DNA of 64,000 bases from Pseudomonas yangonensis. Lineage in GTDB: Bacteria; Pseudomonadota; Gammaproteobacteria; Pseudomonadales; Pseudomonadaceae. The DNA lies in assembly GCF_009932725.1 (NCBI RefSeq), contig NZ_BLJU01000022.1:1-64000 (forward strand). Direction: 5' to 3'. Every line of letters starts with the position of its first letter. The first letter of the stretch is position 1. The notes under the pieces were generated by a model that worked only from the letters and a program-made list of their open reading frames with translations, did not search any database and had not been told where the DNA came from. A program made the position numbers and the translations under genes. Of this stretch, positions 62,668 to 64,000 are shown one piece after another.

Positions 62668-62735
62668 TGTGGGAGTGGCTGGGCGACATTCCGCTGTAGC
62701 CACGACAAAAGCTCGCCGCTGAAGCGCCTCCCACA
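62668..62735. repeat. Inverted REP pair (TGTGGGAG family) between the two permease genes
   Basis: TGTGGGAG (62668-62675) and CTCCCACA (62728-62735) delimit a pair of REP-like units; the right half reads CGCCGCTGAAGCGCCTCCCA. The same right half occurs at 54676-54695. It interrupts a transporter operon without breaking a gene. Confidence 0.78.
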
Positions 62736-62761
62736 AAGAGCATGAATGCAAAGGAATCCCC

Positions 62762-63688
62762 ATGGATCTCGATCTGTTGACCAATATCTTCTACGCCATG
62801 GTGCGCACCGGCACACCGCTGCTGCTGGTGGCCCTGGGCGAGCTGGTGTGCGAGAAGAGCGGCGTGCTCAACCTCGGCCAGGAAGGCATGATGCTGTTCG
62901 GCGCGGTGATCGGCTTTATCGTCGCCTTCAGCACCGGCAGCCTGTGGCTCGGCGTGTTGCTGGCGATAGCTGCCGGCATGCTGCTGTCGCTGCTGTTCGC
63001 CGCCGTGGCCCTGGGCTTCAACGCCAACCAGGTGGCCACCGGCCTGGCCCTGACCATCTTCGGCGTCGGCCTGTCCACCTTCGTCGGCGCGGCCTGGGTC
63101 GGCAAGCCGCTGATCGGCTTCGAGCCCATCGTCATTCCGCTGCTGTCCGATATTCCGCTGATCGGGCGCATGCTGTTCGCCCAGGACGTGCTGATCTACC
63201 TGTCCTTCGCCTTGTTCGCGCTGATGGCCTGGGTGCTGCTGAAAAGCCGTATCGGCCTGATCATCCAGGCCGTCGGCGAGAACCCGGACGCCGCCAGCGC
63301 CATGGGCCTGCCGGTACTGCGCGTGCGCACCCTGGCGGTATTGTTCGGCGGCGCCATGGCCGGGCTGGCCGGTGGATATCTGTCGCTGGCCTACACGCCG
63401 ATGTGGGCGGAAAACATGACCGCCGGCCGCGGCTGGATCGCCCTGGCGCTGGTGGTATTCGCCAGCTGGCGCGTCCTGCGCGTGCTGCTCGGCGCCTACC
63501 TGTTCGGCCTGGCCAGCATCCTCCACCTGGTGGCGCAGGGCATCGGCCTGTCGATCCCGTCGAACCTGCTGGCGATGCTGCCTTATGTGGCCACCATCCT
63601 GGTGCTGGTGCTGCTCTCGCGCGATGCGATCAAAACCCGGCTGTATGCGCCGGTATCCCTCGGCCAACCGTGGCAGCCGGGGCATTGA
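62762..63688 (+). CDS. ABC transporter permease 2, nucleoside type
   Basis: 308 residues. Eight or more helices of the BPD_transp_2 family, with ELVCEKSGVLNLGQEGMMLFGA (~27-48), the partner of the block seen in permease 1, and VGENPDAASAMGLPVLRVRTL (~170-190), the EAA-like cytoplasmic loop. AAAGGAATCCCC precedes the ATG. Completes the transmembrane dimer of the transporter. Confidence 0.9.
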   Translation: MDLDLLTNIFYAMVRTGTPLLLVALGELVCEKSGVLNLGQEGMMLFGAVIGFIVAFSTGSLWLGVLLAIAAGMLLSLLFAAVALGFNANQVATGLALTIFGVGLSTFVGAAWVGKPLIGFEPIVIPLLSDIPLIGRMLFAQDVLIYLSFALFALMAWVLLKSRIGLIIQAVGENPDAASAMGLPVLRVRTLAVLFGGAMAGLAGGYLSLAYTPMWAENMTAGRGWIALALVVFASWRVLRVLLGAYLFGLASILHLVAQGIGLSIPSNLLAMLPYVATILVLVLLSRDAIKTRLYAPVSLGQPWQPGH

Positions 63689-63696
63689 ACAATCAA

Positions 63697-63759
63697 TCGC
63701 GGCTGAAGCCGCTCCTACGGGATATGCGTCGCCTGTCGTAGGAGCGGCTTCAGCCGCGA
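63697..63759. repeat. REPIN: perfect inverted pair of REP sequences
   Basis: Two identical 22-base REP units (core GCGGCTGAAGCCGC) face each other at 63697-63718 and 63738-63759 with a 19-base centre. This is the REPIN form, mobilised in trans by RAYT proteins. It lies six bases from the stop of a RAYT gene. Confidence 0.92.
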
Positions 63760-63765
63760 TAAGCG

Positions 63766-64000
63766 CTAGAGCCACACCGCATCCCATAGCGGGTAATCCG
63801 CCACCCGCTTCACCAGGCCTGCCCGCACAGGATTGGCAATCACGTAACGTGCGACAGCTCGTAAATCCTCCTCCCGGCGCAAAGCCCGGTCATGGAAGCC
63901 GTGTTGCCATAACGGGCCTGTTCGCGACAAACGCTGGTTGATCCGTCGTGAGCTACGACCTTTGACCCGGCGCATCAGCTCATTCAAGGTGGTGCTCTCC
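63766..64000 (-). CDS. REP-associated tyrosine transposase (RAYT), C-terminal part, cut by window edge
   Basis: The frame is open to the right edge, so the start lies outside; 77 residues of the C-terminus are visible. They carry the RAYT hallmark FHDRALRREEDLRAVARYVI, then ANPVRAGLVKRVADYPLWDA, together with an RVKGRSSRRIN segment. RAYTs are Y1/HuH-related enzymes that copy REPINs. The adjacent perfect REPIN is the expected substrate. An ATG at 63981-63983 is out of frame; the TTG at 63987 is a possible but unlikely start. Confidence 0.88.
   Translation of the reverse strand, partial: ESTTLNELMRRVKGRSSRRINQRLSRTGPLWQHGFHDRALRREEDLRAVARYVIANPVRAGLVKRVADYPLWDAVWL

Overview
The window is a stretch of Pseudomonas chromosome, probably from the mendocina/oleovorans/pseudoalcaligenes side of the genus. 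The genus call rests on gene order and protein sequence: ispB diverging from rplU-rpmA-obgE-proB-creA, fxsA-groES-groEL, mqo, and high GC throughout. The species-level guess is from memory and was not tested. The first ~7.8 kb is different: it is the right-hand part of an integrated mobile region.

1-7840, mobile region. The left edge cuts into a class 1 integron. attI1, intI1 and the inverted repeat IRi are present, and the cassettes lie off the left edge. The cassette promoter is the PcW variant with an extended -10. The integron sits in the res region of a Tn21-subfamily transposon whose tnpR, tnpA and 38-bp right inverted repeat are intact. Beyond the transposon is a complete iteron-type plasmid replicon: an AT-rich segment, five 16-bp iterons, DnaA boxes, a TrfA-type initiator and a small HTH gene. 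An AT-rich membrane-protein gene of unknown function follows. The mobile DNA ends inside codon ~23 of a metallo-beta-lactamase-fold hydrolase gene that had been translationally coupled to the AraC-type regulator beside it. The most interesting part of the window is therefore a plasmid replicon with a class 1 integron and a Tn3 transposon lodged in the chromosome and breaking a host operon.

7.9-34 kb, chromosomal accessory and metabolic genes. These include the AraC regulator, a diiron-like 'metal-dependent hydrolase', an alpha/beta hydrolase with a TetR regulator, and a fatty-acid locus. The locus reads acyl-CoA ligase (AlkK type), DUF1302 barrel, DUF1329 secreted protein, then a MalT/AlkS-like LuxR regulator, with a thiolase divergent from it. 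Next come a LysE exporter, glycerate dehydrogenase, RsmC, a GDT1-type manganese exporter behind a likely yybP-ykoY riboswitch, an M48 lipoprotein protease, a dCache chemoreceptor, a SRAP protein lacking two active-site residues, small zinc-ribbon and DUF2007 proteins, and an acyltransferase.

34-47 kb, core genes: yajG, mqo, creA-proB-obgE-rpmA-rplU, ispB, a FabG-like reductase, hugZ, fxsA, groES and groEL.

47-64 kb: a beta-carbonic anhydrase next to a SulP transporter (likely bicarbonate uptake), an arylamine N-acetyltransferase, a beta-alanine catabolic pair (bauA and a methylmalonate-semialdehyde dehydrogenase) with a divergent LysR regulator and a RutR-like TetR regulator nearby, a TetR-YigZ-DUF922 overlapping operon, an SDR, a GNAT acetyltransferase, and a nucleoside-type ABC transporter (ATPase and two permeases). 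At the right edge is the C-terminal part of a REP-associated tyrosine transposase beside a perfect REPIN. REP copies of the same family and of two others are scattered through intergenic gaps from 44 kb onward.
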